Below are positions 49,470 through 60,552 of a stretch of 64,000 nt of DNA, in pieces. The stretch is taken from NCBI GenBank assembly GCA_015075275.1, contig JABTUU010000001.1, forward strand, positions 1 through 64,000, read 5' to 3'. Within the stretch, counting starts at the first letter, position 1. Each line of letters begins with the position of its first letter. Below the pieces are notes generated by a model. That model saw only the letters and a program-made list of their open reading frames with translations. It searched no databases and was not told the origin of the DNA. Source of the DNA: Anaerolineales bacterium. Its GTDB lineage: Bacteria > Chloroflexota > Anaerolineae > Anaerolineales > Villigracilaceae. The translations under genes were made by a program, and so were the position numbers.

Positions 49470-52457
49470 ATGCCATCCTCCTTTCAATCCATCATCCTCA
49501 ACCTCCAATCCTTCTGGGCATCGCACGGATGCCTCATCACCCAGCCCTACTACACCCAAGTCGGCGCAGGGACGATGAACCCCAACACCTTCCTGCGCGT
49601 GCTGGGACCCGAACCGTGGAACGTGGCGTACGTCGAGCCGTCGGTGCGCCCCGACGACGGACGCTACGGCGAGAATCCAAACCGCTTTCAACTGCACACC
49701 CAATTTCAGGTCATCCTCAAACCCGACACGGGCAATCCGCAAGAACTCTATCTCGACTCGCTCAAAGCGCTGGGTATTGACCCGCGCCAGCACGACATCC
49801 GCTTTGTGGAGGACAACTGGGAGCAGCCCGCCATCTCCGCTTGGGGTTTGGGCTGGGAGGTCTGGCTCGACGGGCAGGAGATCACGCAGTTCACCTATTT
49901 TCAACAAATGGGCGGCGTGGCGCTCAACCCCGTCTCGGTCGAGATCACCTACGGGCTGGAGCGCATCCTCATCGCGCTCAACAACGCCAAAGAGATTTGG
50001 AGCGAACCCTACGGCGCAGACGTAACCTACGGCGAGATTCGCCGCCGCGAGGAGTTCGAGCATTCCAAATATTATTTTGAAACCGCCGACGTGGAGCGCG
50101 TCCGCCAGATGTACGATTTGTTCTCCGCCGAAGCGGACGCCTGTCTCGCCGCGGGCTTAATCGTCCCCGCGCACGACTACGTTTTGAAATGCTCGCATTG
50201 CTTCAACATCCTCGACACGCGCGGCGCGATCAGCGTCGCCGAACGGCAGGCGTTTTTCCGTCGCATGCGCGCGCTCGCCAAAGCCGTCGCGGAGGGTTAT
50301 GAGGCGCAACGTAAAGAACTTGAATATCCGTTGTTGAAAGAAATGAGTCCCCTCTCCCAGCGGGAGAGGGCGGAGGGCGAGGGAGAAGCCCCCACCAAAC
50401 CTAGCAACTTCCTCTTTGAAATCGGCGTTGAAGAACTTCCCGCGTCGGATGTCGACTCCGCCTATGCGTTTCTCGAATCTCGAATCGCGGATTTTTGCAA
50501 CGAACTTCATCTTGACCATAAAGACATCCGCATCTTTACAACTCCGCGGCGGATCGTTGTTTCTATCGACTCTCTCGTCCCGCATCAACCCGACCGCGAA
50601 GATTTGGTCAAGGGTCCCCCTGCCGATAAAGCGGTGGATAAAGACGGCAAATTCACGCAGGCGGGCATGGGCTTTGCAAAGAAAAATAACATAGCCACGG
50701 AAGATTTGGAAATCCGCGAACAGGACGGTGGCAAATACGTCTTCGCCGTCGTCAAGCAAAAAGGCAAACCCGCTCCCGAAGTCTTGCAAGAAGCCTTGCC
50801 GAAATTAATTGCCGAAATCAAATTTGAGAAATCAATGCGCTGGAACGAAAGCGGCGTTTCATTCTCGCGTCCGATTCGCTGGCTGGTCGCATTGCTCGGC
50901 GAAACGGTCGTCCCGTTTGAATATGCTGGCGTTGTTTCAGGAAATATTTCTCGCGGATTGCGTCCATATGATTCGCCTGAAATCAGAATCCCATCGGCGA
51001 ATAAATACTTCGACGCGATTCGAGAAGCGGGAATTGTGTTGAATAAAGAAGAACGAAAAAATTCGATCATCGAGCAGGTCAATCAAGCCGCCGCTTTAGT
51101 CGGCGGAGAAGCGATCATCGAAGAAGACTTGCTGAACGAAGTCGCCAACCTGATCGAAATGCCGACCGTCGTGATGGGCAGTTTCAATAACGAATTTTTA
51201 GAATTGCCGCGCGATGTTTTGATTTCCGTAATGAAAAAACATCAACGGTATTTTCCAGTTGAATCCCCCTCTCCCGCTGGGAGAGGGCAGGGTGAGGGAA
51301 AATTATTGGCACATTTCATCGCCATCCGCAACGGCTACGATATCGGCATTGACATTGTGCGTAAGGGAAACGAGCATGTGTTAAATGCGCGCTTCGCCGA
51401 CGCAAACTTTTTCGTGCGCGAAGACCTCAAACACACGCTGGAAGAATTCCGCTCCAAACTGGCGGCGCTGACCTTCCATGCCAAACTCGGCTCGATGCTG
51501 GATAAATCGAATCGCATTTTGAAACTCGGCGCGGAAGTGGGCGCAGGACTCGGATTCAAAGATGCGGACGAAGTCAAGACTTTGGCGCGCGCCGCTTATT
51601 TGATGAAAGCCGATCTCGCCACACAGATGGTGACGGAGATGACTTCGCTTCAAGGCATCATCGGCGGCGAATACGCTTTGCGCGGCGGCGAGTCGCAAGG
51701 GACGGCGCAGGCGATTGCGGAACAATATCAGACCGTCCCGCAATCGAAAATTGGTTTGACCATTGCGCTCGCCGATAGACTCGATTCGCTGGTGGGACTC
51801 TTCGCGGCGGGGCTGGCGCCGACGGGAACGAAAGATCCGTTTGGTTTGCGCCGCGCCGCGATAGGCGTGGTTCAACCGTTGATCGAACATAAGGTTCAAT
51901 TTAATTTATCCGACGCGATTCAAAAGTCCGCGCAACTCCAACCGATTGAAGTTACGAGTGAGACGCAAACGCAAGTTTTGGATTTCATTACGGGACGTTT
52001 GTCGGTTGTGTTGAGAGAGATGGGCTACAAGCACGATGCTGTCGAGGCGATCTTGGCGGAACAAGCCGCCAACCCTGCCGCGTGCGTCTGGTCGCTGAAT
52101 CAGTTATCCGAATGGACGAACCGCGATGATTGGCAGACCATCCTTGCCGCCTTTGCGCGATGCGCGCGCATCACCCGCGATCAAAAACAGATTTTTCCAA
52201 TAGATGAAAAATTGCTGGTTGAAAAAGAGGAAAAAGATTTGTTTGCCGAAGTCAAAGTAATCAGCAGTCAGCCGTTCTCTGTGCAGGGATTTTTGAAAAT
52301 GATCGTGAAGTTGACTCCCGCCATCAACGCCTTTTTCGATAAGGTGCTGGTCATGGCAGAAGATCAGAAGGTGAGAGAAAACCGCTTGGGGTTATTGCAG
52401 AAGATTGTTGTAAAAGCGCAAGGCGTTGCGGATTTCAGCAAACTGGATGGGTTTTAA
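49470..52457 (+). CDS. glyQS: Glycyl-tRNA synthetase, fused alpha and beta chains
   Basis: 995 residues. Residues 1-290 are the alpha chain ([54 protein letters not shown]); residues 310-995 are the beta chain ([71 protein letters not shown], anticodon domain at the end). Most bacteria have separate glyQ and glyS. The joint, about 50348-50383, is a palindromic element translated as [14 protein letters not shown]; a second copy at 51265-51298 is translated in another frame as [12 protein letters not shown]. No ribosome site; the leader is word repeats. Confidence 0.96.
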   Translation: MPSSFQSIILNLQSFWASHGCLITQPYYTQVGAGTMNPNTFLRVLGPEPWNVAYVEPSVRPDDGRYGENPNRFQLHTQFQVILKPDTGNPQELYLDSLKALGIDPRQHDIRFVEDNWEQPAISAWGLGWEVWLDGQEITQFTYFQQMGGVALNPVSVEITYGLERILIALNNAKEIWSEPYGADVTYGEIRRREEFEHSKYYFETADVERVRQMYDLFSAEADACLAAGLIVPAHDYVLKCSHCFNILDTRGAISVAERQAFFRRMRALAKAVAEGYEAQRKELEYPLLKEMSPLSQRERAEGEGEAPTKPSNFLFEIGVEELPASDVDSAYAFLESRIADFCNELHLDHKDIRIFTTPRRIVVSIDSLVPHQPDREDLVKGPPADKAVDKDGKFTQAGMGFAKKNNIATEDLEIREQDGGKYVFAVVKQKGKPAPEVLQEALPKLIAEIKFEKSMRWNESGVSFSRPIRWLVALLGETVVPFEYAGVVSGNISRGLRPYDSPEIRIPSANKYFDAIREAGIVLNKEERKNSIIEQVNQAAALVGGEAIIEEDLLNEVANLIEMPTVVMGSFNNEFLELPRDVLISVMKKHQRYFPVESPSPAGRGQGEGKLLAHFIAIRNGYDIGIDIVRKGNEHVLNARFADANFFVREDLKHTLEEFRSKLAALTFHAKLGSMLDKSNRILKLGAEVGAGLGFKDADEVKTLARAAYLMKADLATQMVTEMTSLQGIIGGEYALRGGESQGTAQAIAEQYQTVPQSKIGLTIALADRLDSLVGLFAAGLAPTGTKDPFGLRRAAIGVVQPLIEHKVQFNLSDAIQKSAQLQPIEVTSETQTQVLDFITGRLSVVLREMGYKHDAVEAILAEQAANPAACVWSLNQLSEWTNRDDWQTILAAFARCARITRDQKQIFPIDEKLLVEKEEKDLFAEVKVISSQPFSVQGFLKMIVKLTPAINAFFDKVLVMAEDQKVRENRLGLLQKIVVKAQGVADFSKLDGF
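50348..50383. repeat. Palindromic element at the alpha-beta junction of glyQS
   Basis: Perfect stem ccctctccc-agc-gggagaggg (50350-50370) plus tail cggagggcgaggg. It is in frame and forms the linker between the alpha and beta parts. Confidence 0.85.
51265..51298. repeat. Second copy of the palindromic element in glyQS
   Basis: Stem ccctctccc-gct-gggagaggg (51267-51287) plus tail cagggtgaggg, same orientation as the copy at 50348 but read in a different frame, inside the beta-chain body just before [11 protein letters not shown]. Confidence 0.85.
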
Positions 52458-52478
52458 GATAAACGATCGCTTTTATTC

Positions 52479-54404
52479 ATGTCCACGATAGATGAAATCA
52501 AATCTCGCATAGATATTGTTGACCTCGTCTCTGAGGCGGGCGTCAAACTGCGTCATGCGGGAAAAAACTATACGGGCTTCTGTCCGTTTCACGATAACAA
52601 ACGCACGCCTTCATTCGTCGTTTGGCCCGAGTCGGGAACCTGGCGCTGCTTTGGTCAATGCAATGAAGGCGGCGACATCTTCAAGTTTGTAATGAAGCGC
52701 GAAGGCGTGGACTTCAAAGAAGCGCTGCAAAAACTCGCCGAACGCGCCGGCGTGGAGTTGAAGGAATATCAGCGCGAATCGCCTGAACAAAAAGAAGCGT
52801 ACGAAAACCTCCGTAAGTTGTTGGAAGATGCGATCATTTATTATCGCAGTCATTTGTTCGCCAATAAAAATATTCTCGATTACCTCCATGAAAAACGCGG
52901 ATTGAACGATTCAACTATTGAAGCGTTTGGCTTGGGATACGCCCCCGCTGGCTACGACAACCTCCTCAACCATTTCACGCAACGCGGCTACTCCGAGCAG
53001 GACTTAATTGATTCGGGTCTTTTATCTGTCCGTGAATCCGAATCTCAAGTCTCCAATCTCCAGTTTCGTTCTTTCGACCGCTTTCGCCACCGCATTATGA
53101 TTCCCATCCGCGACGAGCAGGGACGCATGGCGGGCTTCGGCGCGCGCATTGTGGACCCCGACGATGTGCCGAAGTTTTTGAACTCGCCCGAAACGCCCAT
53201 CTTCTCAAAAGGACGCGTGCTATATGGATTAGATCGAGCTCGTAAACCGATTCGCGCTGCCGACCAAGCCGTGATCGTCGAAGGCTATTTTGACGTAATC
53301 GCGTTGCACCAAGCGGGTTATGAAAACGTCGTCTCGCCGATGGGCACCGCGCTGACCGAAGATCAATTGCGTTTGCTGAAGCGTTCCACGCGTCGAATCG
53401 CGTTGGCGCTCGATCCCGATGCGGCGGGACAAAAAGCCGTCCTGCGCGGACTCGACGCGGCGCGTTCCGCGATGGATCGCGAAGGCGAGTTGACCTTCGA
53501 CGCGCGCGGTTTGCTTCGCAACGAATCCCGTCTGCAAGCCGACTTGCGCGTGGCGACCATCCCCGACGAACTCGATCCCGATGAAATCGTAGCGCGGGAT
53601 AAAAAAGAATGGGGAAGAATCGTCGAAGCGGCGAAACCTATTGTCGCGCATGTGATGGAGACGCTTTCTGTCGGGCAAGATTTGAACGACCCGAAAATCA
53701 AAAATGAAATCGCGGCGCAGGTTTTGCCGTTGATTAACGATCTGGGAACGCCGCTGGAGCGCGATACGTATCGCCAGGCATTGGCGCGTATGTTGCGGGT
53801 GGACGAAAGCGCATTGATCGGCGCGCCGGTGCGAGGTCCGCGAGTGAGGCGACCGCGACAAGTTGAGAGAGGCATTGAGGCGAAGAAGCCTCAAGCGGTC
53901 TTGTCCATTGTTTCCAGTAAAAAAGCGGAAGAGTATTTGATCGGCATGTTGTTGCAAAAGCCCGAATTACTGTATAAAGTGGATCGTCGTTTGGAAGAGG
54001 GGCATTTGCCGCCGCTCGGCGCCGATGATTTTGATCATACGGATTACCAGATCGTATTCTATTCGATTCGAGACGCGCTTGTGCAAGATCAGGTTGACCC
54101 GCGCGCTTTTGCGCTGAGCGCGATCCCTGAGACGCTGCAGGAGACTTCGCAGACATTGCTCGCTCAACTCGAGACGGCTACTTGGTTGGACGATAGGCTT
54201 GTTGAAGAATTGTTGAGAAACATTAAGCGGATGAGAGAAGATGCCACCAGCGAAATGCTGACGTTGCGCCAACACCTTCAAAGAGAAGCGCAAGATAGCG
54301 GCGATTTGGACAGCGTGACCATTTATCAAGCGGAGGTGTTAAACTTAACGCGCTTCAAACGCGCATTGGATGAATTTGGGCGTTCGCTGTCTGCAAAGCG
54401 ATAG
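52479..54404 (+). CDS. dnaG: DNA primase
   Basis: 641 residues. N-terminal zinc domain CPFHDNKRTPSF ... WRCFGQCNEGGDIFKFVMKREG, then the TOPRIM core with DRFRHRIMIPIRDEQGRMAGFGAR, GRVLYGLDRARKPI, AVIVEGYFDVIALHQAGYENVVSPMGTALT, ALDPDAAGQKA, and a C-terminal helical helicase-interaction domain. It makes RNA primers at the fork. A word-repeat stretch (53029-53072) encodes RESESQVSNLQFRS just before DRFRHRIM, longer than usual. It lies 22 nt after glyQS and just before rpoD. Confidence 0.96.
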   Translation: MSTIDEIKSRIDIVDLVSEAGVKLRHAGKNYTGFCPFHDNKRTPSFVVWPESGTWRCFGQCNEGGDIFKFVMKREGVDFKEALQKLAERAGVELKEYQRESPEQKEAYENLRKLLEDAIIYYRSHLFANKNILDYLHEKRGLNDSTIEAFGLGYAPAGYDNLLNHFTQRGYSEQDLIDSGLLSVRESESQVSNLQFRSFDRFRHRIMIPIRDEQGRMAGFGARIVDPDDVPKFLNSPETPIFSKGRVLYGLDRARKPIRAADQAVIVEGYFDVIALHQAGYENVVSPMGTALTEDQLRLLKRSTRRIALALDPDAAGQKAVLRGLDAARSAMDREGELTFDARGLLRNESRLQADLRVATIPDELDPDEIVARDKKEWGRIVEAAKPIVAHVMETLSVGQDLNDPKIKNEIAAQVLPLINDLGTPLERDTYRQALARMLRVDESALIGAPVRGPRVRRPRQVERGIEAKKPQAVLSIVSSKKAEEYLIGMLLQKPELLYKVDRRLEEGHLPPLGADDFDHTDYQIVFYSIRDALVQDQVDPRAFALSAIPETLQETSQTLLAQLETATWLDDRLVEELLRNIKRMREDATSEMLTLRQHLQREAQDSGDLDSVTIYQAEVLNLTRFKRALDEFGRSLSAKR

Positions 54405-54469
54405 CGAAGAAAACGGCGGGCGGATCGCCGTAATGCGTAACGAACCTAGGATTGCGGCTGGCGGAAAAT

Positions 54470-55918
54470 ATGAAGCAAAAAAAGCGAATCCCGCCGCCTG
54501 ACCAGCGGCAGACGAAAGAGGCGGAGGTTGCATTGCGCGATTCTTTGCTCACTGCCGAACTCGTCGCCGACCCGGTGCGCCTGTACTTGAAGGAAATTAA
54601 TCAGGTCAAGTTACTCAACGCCGATGATGAATTTCATCTGGCGACCATGATCGAAGCGGAACGCTTGATCGGCGCAGTGGAGAATCGTCCGATGCGCGCA
54701 AAGCTGACGAAGGAACGCGCGGTTTATTGCGGGTTTGCGGCTGAAACCATTACTGCCTGGAAGCGTTTGCTTGAAGATACCGCCAGGTTTGCTTGTGAGG
54801 CGCCGCATCTTTCTCAATTGCTCGATGAGGCGAAGAAACTGCGCGTCTCATTTGAATTAGGCGCTCCTTCTTATTTAAGGAACTATCTGAATAATGGATT
54901 GTGGGGGACGGATGAACTGTGGAATGAAGCTGCGCGGCAGGCGTACTCGGTCTTTCTTGGTTTCTACCTGTTTCCGTCTGAATGCGCGGAATGGCTCTTT
55001 CAGCGTTTTAATACGCGCGCTTGCTTGCCGAGTCAACAGACGCTGATCGCTCATTTTCCGATGGACGATTGTCTTCGGCAAGAAATAGACTCGGTTCGAG
55101 CTCGTTCGGACGAAGCGCGGCAGGTATTGATTCGCTCCAACTTGCGGTTGACGGTTAGCGTGGCAAAGCGATACTTAAATCGCGGAATTGACCTACAAGA
55201 TTTGATACAGGAGGGAAATATAGGCTTGATGCGCGCGGTCGAGAGGTTTGATCCGCGCCGCGGATTCAGATTCAGCACTTATGCCGCTTGGTGGATTCGC
55301 CAATCCATTAATCGCTCCATTGCCGAGCAAGCGCGCACAATACGGATTCCTGTGCATCTGTTTGAAACCATCAACCGCGTAATAAAAGCGCAACGCGCGC
55401 TTACGCAGCAATTCGGACGCGCGCCAACTATGGAAGAGATAGCGCTAAAAGCGGGTTATCTCCCTGCCGCCGACGTAGAAGCGGCGTTGCGCGCATACGC
55501 TGAGAATAAGCCGCTCGACGAGACGCTAAGGCAGAAGCTTGCTAACGCTGCGCAAAAGGTGGATCGCGCGTTTTCTGCGATGGAGGAACCGCTCTCGATT
55601 GATCGCCCTATAGATGACGAAGATGCTAGCGACTTAGGCGACTTTCTTGAAGATGAAAGCGCGCTCTCGCCGATTGATTCCACCATACATGATATGTTAA
55701 AGATGCAAGTGCGCGACGCGCTTACGGCGCTATCTGATCGCGAGCGCGAAGTGCTTGAGTTGAGATTTGGACTGGCGGATGGGAGGGAGTACACGCTGGA
55801 AGAGGTGAGCGCGCGTTTTCATGTCACTCGCGAGCGCATCCGCCAGATTGAAGCCAAAGCGCTGAGGAAATTAAGACATCCTTCGAACAGCGAGCCGTTA
55901 AGAGATTATTTAGGGTAA
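54470..55918 (+). CDS. rpoD: RNA polymerase primary-type sigma-70 factor
   Basis: 482 residues from ATG 54470. Region 1.2 ([21 protein letters not shown], about 34-54), then a non-conserved segment of some 150 residues, region 2 ([58 protein letters not shown] shortened here to key parts), region 3 ([16 protein letters not shown]) and region 4 ([34 protein letters not shown]). No acidic region 1.1. The dnaG-rpoD order is that of the classical macromolecular synthesis operon, so it is likely the housekeeping sigma factor, although a group 2 factor is possible. Confidence 0.9.
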   Translation: MKQKKRIPPPDQRQTKEAEVALRDSLLTAELVADPVRLYLKEINQVKLLNADDEFHLATMIEAERLIGAVENRPMRAKLTKERAVYCGFAAETITAWKRLLEDTARFACEAPHLSQLLDEAKKLRVSFELGAPSYLRNYLNNGLWGTDELWNEAARQAYSVFLGFYLFPSECAEWLFQRFNTRACLPSQQTLIAHFPMDDCLRQEIDSVRARSDEARQVLIRSNLRLTVSVAKRYLNRGIDLQDLIQEGNIGLMRAVERFDPRRGFRFSTYAAWWIRQSINRSIAEQARTIRIPVHLFETINRVIKAQRALTQQFGRAPTMEEIALKAGYLPAADVEAALRAYAENKPLDETLRQKLANAAQKVDRAFSAMEEPLSIDRPIDDEDASDLGDFLEDESALSPIDSTIHDMLKMQVRDALTALSDREREVLELRFGLADGREYTLEEVSARFHVTRERIRQIEAKALRKLRHPSNSEPLRDYLG

Positions 55919-55980
55919 ATTGACAAACAAATCGTTCGGATGGCTCGTTTGCCCTTTCATTTTGCCAACCTTGTGAAAAG

Positions 55981-56009
55981 TGGAACTTTCGAAACTCTTA
56001 TGTTATACT
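55981..56009 (+). promoter_or_regulatory. Promoter of the nuo operon
   Basis: Extended -10 TGT-TATACT (56001-56009); -35-like TGGAAC at 55981-55986, spacer 17 nt. Leader of about 45 nt to nuoA. Confidence 0.55.
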
Positions 56010-56062
56010 GTCATCCGTCTTATACATTCTCGTCCTTTAATTGGGCGTTTTGAGGAGCCGCA

Positions 56063-56416
56063 ATGCTGGAATATGTCGCCATCGCGTTGATGGTCTTACT
56101 GGCAACGTTGGTTGCGCTGATTGCGATTGGGCTTGGGAATTTATTCGGTCCTAAGAAGCCTTCCAAAGCTAAATCACAGCCATATGAATCGGGTATTGTC
56201 CCTTATGGCGAAGCGACGCGCCGCTTGCCTGTCCGTTTCTATTTGATCGCCGTGCTGTTCATTTTATTTGACATCGAAGTGGTGTTCTTTTTGCCGTGGG
56301 CGGTGGTGTTTCGCCAGCTTGGGATGTTTGGTTTAATTGAAATGATCGTCTTCATCGGCATTTTGCTGGTGGGCTATGTGTACGCATGGAAGAAAGGAGC
56401 TCTCGAATGGGAATAG
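56063..56416 (+). CDS. nuoA: NADH-quinone oxidoreductase subunit A
   Basis: 117 residues, three membrane helices. Typical [41 protein letters not shown] loop and helix. Membrane arm subunit at the quinone site of complex I. TGAGGAG precedes the ATG. Overlaps nuoB by 10 nt. Confidence 0.96.
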   Translation: MLEYVAIALMVLLATLVALIAIGLGNLFGPKKPSKAKSQPYESGIVPYGEATRRLPVRFYLIAVLFILFDIEVVFFLPWAVVFRQLGMFGLIEMIVFIGILLVGYVYAWKKGALEWE

Positions 56417-56934
56417 AGCAAAAACTCGGTAACATGGGGATGGTTACCGTTAAATTGGAAGAACTGGTCAACTGGTCGCGCACGAACGCCATGTGGCCCA
56501 TGTTGTTTGGTCTTGCTTGTTGCGCGATTGAGATGATGGCGGCGCAAGCGTCTCATTACGATATGAGTCGTTTCGGTATGGAACTCATGCGCGCCAGCCC
56601 GCGTCAATCGGATTTGATGATCGTCGCTGGGCGCGTTTCGCGCAAGATGGCGCCGGTAGTGCGCCAGTTATACGATCAGATGCCTGAGCCGAAATGGGCG
56701 ATCGCTATGGGCGATTGCGCCTCAACTGGCGGCGTCTTCAATAATTATGCGATTTTGCAAGGCGTGGATGAAATTATTCCAGTGGATGTGTACGTGGCGG
56801 GTTGCCCTCCGCGCCCCGACGCACTCATTCATGGCATTATGACGCTCTATGAAAAAGTGAAGGATGAGAAATTCGTTGATACGACGAAAGCTTGGAATCA
56901 CTCGAAAGGACCGCGCAACGCTATTTCCGTTTGA
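56407..56934 (+). CDS. nuoB: NADH-quinone oxidoreductase subunit B
   Basis: 175 residues. Cys ligands of cluster N2 are visible: [20 protein letters not shown] and [13 protein letters not shown]. It passes electrons to quinone. ATG 56407 is chosen because the AAAGGAG ribosome site lies before it inside the nuoA end. Confidence 0.97.
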   Translation: MGIEQKLGNMGMVTVKLEELVNWSRTNAMWPMLFGLACCAIEMMAAQASHYDMSRFGMELMRASPRQSDLMIVAGRVSRKMAPVVRQLYDQMPEPKWAIAMGDCASTGGVFNNYAILQGVDEIIPVDVYVAGCPPRPDALIHGIMTLYEKVKDEKFVDTTKAWNHSKGPRNAISV

Positions 56935-56979
56935 CCACGGAGCGGATTTTTCCGCCGTTTGTTGCGATAAGGCGATCTT

Positions 56980-57492
56980 ATGGATAAAAAAATAGAACCC
57001 ATCGTTCAAACGCTGCAAGAGACCTTTGGCGCAACCTGCGAAGAATTTCGCGGGGAGGCGCATATCTTCGTTAAAGCCGATCAGATCGTGGACGTGTTGA
57101 CCCTTCTGCGCGACAAGCACGAGTTTGAACTGCTCTCCGCGCTCACTGCGACGGATTACTATCCTCAACAAACGCCGCGCTTCCATGTGATCTATCAGAT
57201 GTCGTCGTTGGCGCAAAATACCACGTTGCAATTGCGAGTCCCCGTTGCGGGCGACCAGCTTAACGTCCCGACGGTTTCGCATATATATCAGACGGCGAAT
57301 TGGCGCGAACGCGAAGCGAACGATATGTTTGGGATCGTCTTTGAAGGACATCCCGATCCGCGCAAGATTTTAACGCCCGAGGATCTGGATGCGCATCCCT
57401 TGCGGAAGGACTTTCCGCTGGGGTATGAGGAGCCGCAATTTACGTTCAACTTTGACGATATTGACCTGTCGAAGATTTATGCGAAGGAATAA
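56980..57492 (+). CDS. nuoC: NADH-quinone oxidoreductase subunit C
   Basis: 170 residues. The 30-kDa subunit signature is present: ELLSALTATDYYP, PTVSHIYQTANWREREANDMFGIVFEGHPDPRKILTPEDLDAHPLRKDFPLGYEEP. Peripheral arm subunit beside NuoD; not fused to it here. Confidence 0.96.
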   Translation: MDKKIEPIVQTLQETFGATCEEFRGEAHIFVKADQIVDVLTLLRDKHEFELLSALTATDYYPQQTPRFHVIYQMSSLAQNTTLQLRVPVAGDQLNVPTVSHIYQTANWREREANDMFGIVFEGHPDPRKILTPEDLDAHPLRKDFPLGYEEPQFTFNFDDIDLSKIYAKE

Positions 57493-57540
57493 AAACAGCT
57501 CTTGCGAAGGTTTGCCCTTTGCAAGGATTGAGGAACGCGT

Positions 57541-58779
57541 ATGCCGCAAATAGAAGAAGCTAGTTACGCAAAATATAAACATCTAGTGTCTGAACGCGTG
57601 TTGACCGGCGAGACCATGCTGTTGAACATGGGTCCGCAACACCCGTCTACGCACGGCGTGTTACGGCTGGTAGTCGAACTGGATGGCGAAACGGTCGTGA
57701 ACGCGATTCCCGAAATCGGTTATCTGCATACCGGCATCGAGAAGAACATGGAGTCGAAGACCTTTCTCAAAGCCGAGGTGATGACCGACCGGCTCGATTA
57801 CTTGAACACAGTAGGCAATAATCTCGCGTACTGTATGGCGGTTGAGAAACTGGTTGATTTAGACGTGCCGCCGCGCGCGCAAGTGATTCGCGTCATCATG
57901 ACGGAGTTGCAACGCATCGCTTCGCACTTGGTATTTCTGGGTCCCTTCGGGCTTGACCTTGCGGCGATGTCCATGTTCTTGTATTGCTTCCGTGAACGCG
58001 AATATATTATGGATATTCTCGAACTCTGTTCGGGGCAGCGCATGATGACCACCTATTTCCGTCCGGGCGGCGTTTGGCGCGATGTGCCGGAGGAGTTTGA
58101 AGCGGCTGTGCGTGATTTCCTCAAGATCTTCCCGAAGCGCGTGGACGAATACGAAGCGTTATTGACGAAAAACCCGATCTTTCTTGACCGACTAGTCGGC
58201 ATCGGCATGTTGGATGCGAAGACCGCCATTTCCTACGGCGTGACGGGTCCCATGCTTCGCGCGTCGGGCGTGGACTGGGATCTGCGCAAAGCGCGCCCCT
58301 ATATGGGCTATGAGGAATATGAGTTCAATGTTCCCACCCGTACGACCGGCGACACCTTCTCGCGCTACATCGTCCGTATTGAAGAATTTCGCGAATCGAT
58401 GAAGATTGTTGAGCAGGGGCTGAAAAAACTGAAAGAGCTGGCGGGTCAGCCGACGTTGAGCGCAAACCGGCGTTTCGTGCCGCCGCCGCGCGCCGAAATT
58501 GGAGTGAGCATGGAAGCGCTCATTCATCACTTCAAGTATTGGACGGAAGGTTTCCCTGCGCCAAAGAATTCGGTCTACAGCGCGGTCGAGTCGCCGCGCG
58601 GCGAGTTGGGCGTTTATATGGAAGGCGACGGCGGACCGAAGCCGCATCGCGTGCATATGCGCACGCCTTCTTTCTGCAACCTATCAGTGATCAATGAAAT
58701 GGTGCGCGGGCATCTTGTCGCCGATCTGGTGGCGATCCTCGCATCCGTAGATATTGTGCTCGGAGATATTGACCGATGA
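57541..58779 (+). CDS. nuoD: NADH-quinone oxidoreductase subunit D
   Basis: 412 residues. 49-kDa subunit with MGPQHPSTHGVLRLVVELDGE, EIGYLHTGIEKNMESKTF, MTDRLDYLNTVGNN, ASHLVFLGPFGLDL, GVTGPMLRASGVDWDLRKARPY and the end LVAILASVDIVLGDIDR. Forms the quinone pocket with NuoB. TGAGGAAC precedes the ATG; ATGA overlap with nuoE. Confidence 0.97.
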   Translation: MPQIEEASYAKYKHLVSERVLTGETMLLNMGPQHPSTHGVLRLVVELDGETVVNAIPEIGYLHTGIEKNMESKTFLKAEVMTDRLDYLNTVGNNLAYCMAVEKLVDLDVPPRAQVIRVIMTELQRIASHLVFLGPFGLDLAAMSMFLYCFREREYIMDILELCSGQRMMTTYFRPGGVWRDVPEEFEAAVRDFLKIFPKRVDEYEALLTKNPIFLDRLVGIGMLDAKTAISYGVTGPMLRASGVDWDLRKARPYMGYEEYEFNVPTRTTGDTFSRYIVRIEEFRESMKIVEQGLKKLKELAGQPTLSANRRFVPPPRAEIGVSMEALIHHFKYWTEGFPAPKNSVYSAVESPRGELGVYMEGDGGPKPHRVHMRTPSFCNLSVINEMVRGHLVADLVAILASVDIVLGDIDR

Positions 58780-59273
58780 GTCTGGCTGAAAAATACCCCC
58801 AGGAAGTTCAACAAATCCTTTCGAAATATCCGCCGCACGGAAAGCGTTCGGCGTTGATGCCGTTGCTTTTTATCGCCCAGCGTGATGAAGGCTACATCAG
58901 TAAAGCTGCCATGCAGGATATTGCCGCGCTGCTCGACATTACCGAAACGGAAGTGGCTGGCGTGGTCGGTTTCTATACGTTGTATCACGAAGAAAAAGAA
59001 GGCAAATATCGCATACAAGTCTGTACAGACCTGCCGTGCGCGTTGCGCGGCGCGGAAGGTTTTATGGGCGATTTGTGCGATCATCTGAAGATCAAGGCTG
59101 GCGAAACGACCGAAGACGGGTTGGTTACGGTGGAAGCGGTCATGTGCCTTGCCGCTTGCGATCGAGCGCCTATGTTCCAATTGCAAGGACCGGATGCGAT
59201 CGAATATCACGAGCATATGACCGTAGAGAAGACGATGGAATTGATCGGCGAATTAAAACAGAGCGAAGAATGA
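58776..59273 (+). CDS. nuoE: NADH-quinone oxidoreductase subunit E
   Basis: 165 residues. Thioredoxin-like [2Fe-2S] subunit with Cys ligands in CTDLPCALRG and MCLAACDRAPM; helical N-terminal part with EVAGVVGFYTLYH. Works with NuoF in NADH oxidation. Start overlaps the nuoD stop. Confidence 0.96.
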   Translation: MSLAEKYPQEVQQILSKYPPHGKRSALMPLLFIAQRDEGYISKAAMQDIAALLDITETEVAGVVGFYTLYHEEKEGKYRIQVCTDLPCALRGAEGFMGDLCDHLKIKAGETTEDGLVTVEAVMCLAACDRAPMFQLQGPDAIEYHEHMTVEKTMELIGELKQSEE

Positions 59274-59301
59274 TTCTTTTCTCTGTATGGGAGATATGTT
59301 T

Positions 59302-60552
59302 ATGACGCATGTTCTGTTACGGCATCGAGAAATTCCCGATATTGGGAAACTCTCTGTATATCAAAATAACGGCGGGCTTGCCGCGTTTAAAAATGCGGTG
59401 ACAAAAATGAAACCCGGCGAAGTGATTGACGTGGTTAAAAATTCAGGTTTGCGCGGGCGCGGCGGCGCGGGCTTCCCGACGGGCATGAAGTGGTCGTTTG
59501 CCGACGCGAAAAGCTGGCCCCATTACATGGTGGCGAATGCCGACGAGTCTGAGCCGGGCACATTTAAAGACCGCGAAGTAATGGAAAATAATCCCTTCCA
59601 ATTCCTGGAAGGAGTGATGATCGGCTCGTACGCCGTTGGCGCGAATATCGCGTACATTTATCTACGCGGTGAATTTTGGCAGATCGCCGAGTCGCTCGAT
59701 CGGAAAATTTCCGAGCTGGAAGCGGAAGGCTATTTAGGCGATAAAATCTTCGGAACCGATTACTCGCTCCGAATTTATACTCATCTCGGCGCGGGTGCGT
59801 ACATTTGCGGCGAAGAGACTGCGTTGCTCGAATCGCTTGAAGGAAGGCGCGGGCAACCGCGCGTGCGCCCTCCCTTCCCGCCTTCGGAAGGGTTATATGG
59901 CAAGCCGACGATCATTAATAACGTTGAGACGTTTACCAATGTGCCGATGATCATGGCGAACGGCGCAGAATGGTACAAATCTATGGGCACGGCGGACGCT
60001 CCGGGCGTGAAGATCTTTTCGCTTTCGGGGCGCGTGCGCAAACCCGGTAATTACGAACTTCCGTTTGGCACGACCTTCCGCGACTTGATCTATAAATACG
60101 GCGGCGGCGTACAAGATTCGCGCAGCGTTCGGGCGATTATGCCCGCCGGCGCATCTTCCTCGTTGATCCTTGTAGATGACGACAGCATTCTCGATACGCC
60201 GATGGACTACCTCGAAGTCCGCAAGCTAAAGTCGGAGCTCGGCTCCGCCTCAGTTATCATCGTAGACGATACGGTTTCGATGGACTGGCTCATTAATAAA
60301 ACCGTTCACTTCTTCCGGCACGAATCGTGTGGAAAATGCACGCCTTGCCGCGAAGGCACTTTCTGGATGTCGCATCTGACCGAACGCATCCACACCGGTC
60401 AAGCCGTAAGAGCCGACGTGGACTTGCTGCTTAACGTGGCGAAGCAAATGCAAGGTAAATGTTTATGCGCGTTGGGCGAATTCTCTACCATGGCGGTTGT
60501 TTCCAGCCTCGAACGTTTCCGAGAAGATTTCGATAAAGCGGTGCAAGCATAA
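59302..60552 (+). CDS. nuoF: NADH-quinone oxidoreductase subunit F (NADH-binding)
   Basis: 416 residues from ATG 59302, preferred over ATG 59287 because GGGAGA lies just before it. NADH/FMN site GLRGRGGAGFPTGMKWSF and NADESEPGTFKDR, then GAGAYICGEETALLESLEG. The 4Fe-4S ligands are in SCGKCTPCREG and a later Cys in KCLCALGEF. Entry point for NADH electrons. Stop overlaps the nuoG start by one base (TAATG). Confidence 0.97.
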   Translation: MTHVLLRHREIPDIGKLSVYQNNGGLAAFKNAVTKMKPGEVIDVVKNSGLRGRGGAGFPTGMKWSFADAKSWPHYMVANADESEPGTFKDREVMENNPFQFLEGVMIGSYAVGANIAYIYLRGEFWQIAESLDRKISELEAEGYLGDKIFGTDYSLRIYTHLGAGAYICGEETALLESLEGRRGQPRVRPPFPPSEGLYGKPTIINNVETFTNVPMIMANGAEWYKSMGTADAPGVKIFSLSGRVRKPGNYELPFGTTFRDLIYKYGGGVQDSRSVRAIMPAGASSSLILVDDDSILDTPMDYLEVRKLKSELGSASVIIVDDTVSMDWLINKTVHFFRHESCGKCTPCREGTFWMSHLTERIHTGQAVRADVDLLLNVAKQMQGKCLCALGEFSTMAVVSSLERFREDFDKAVQA

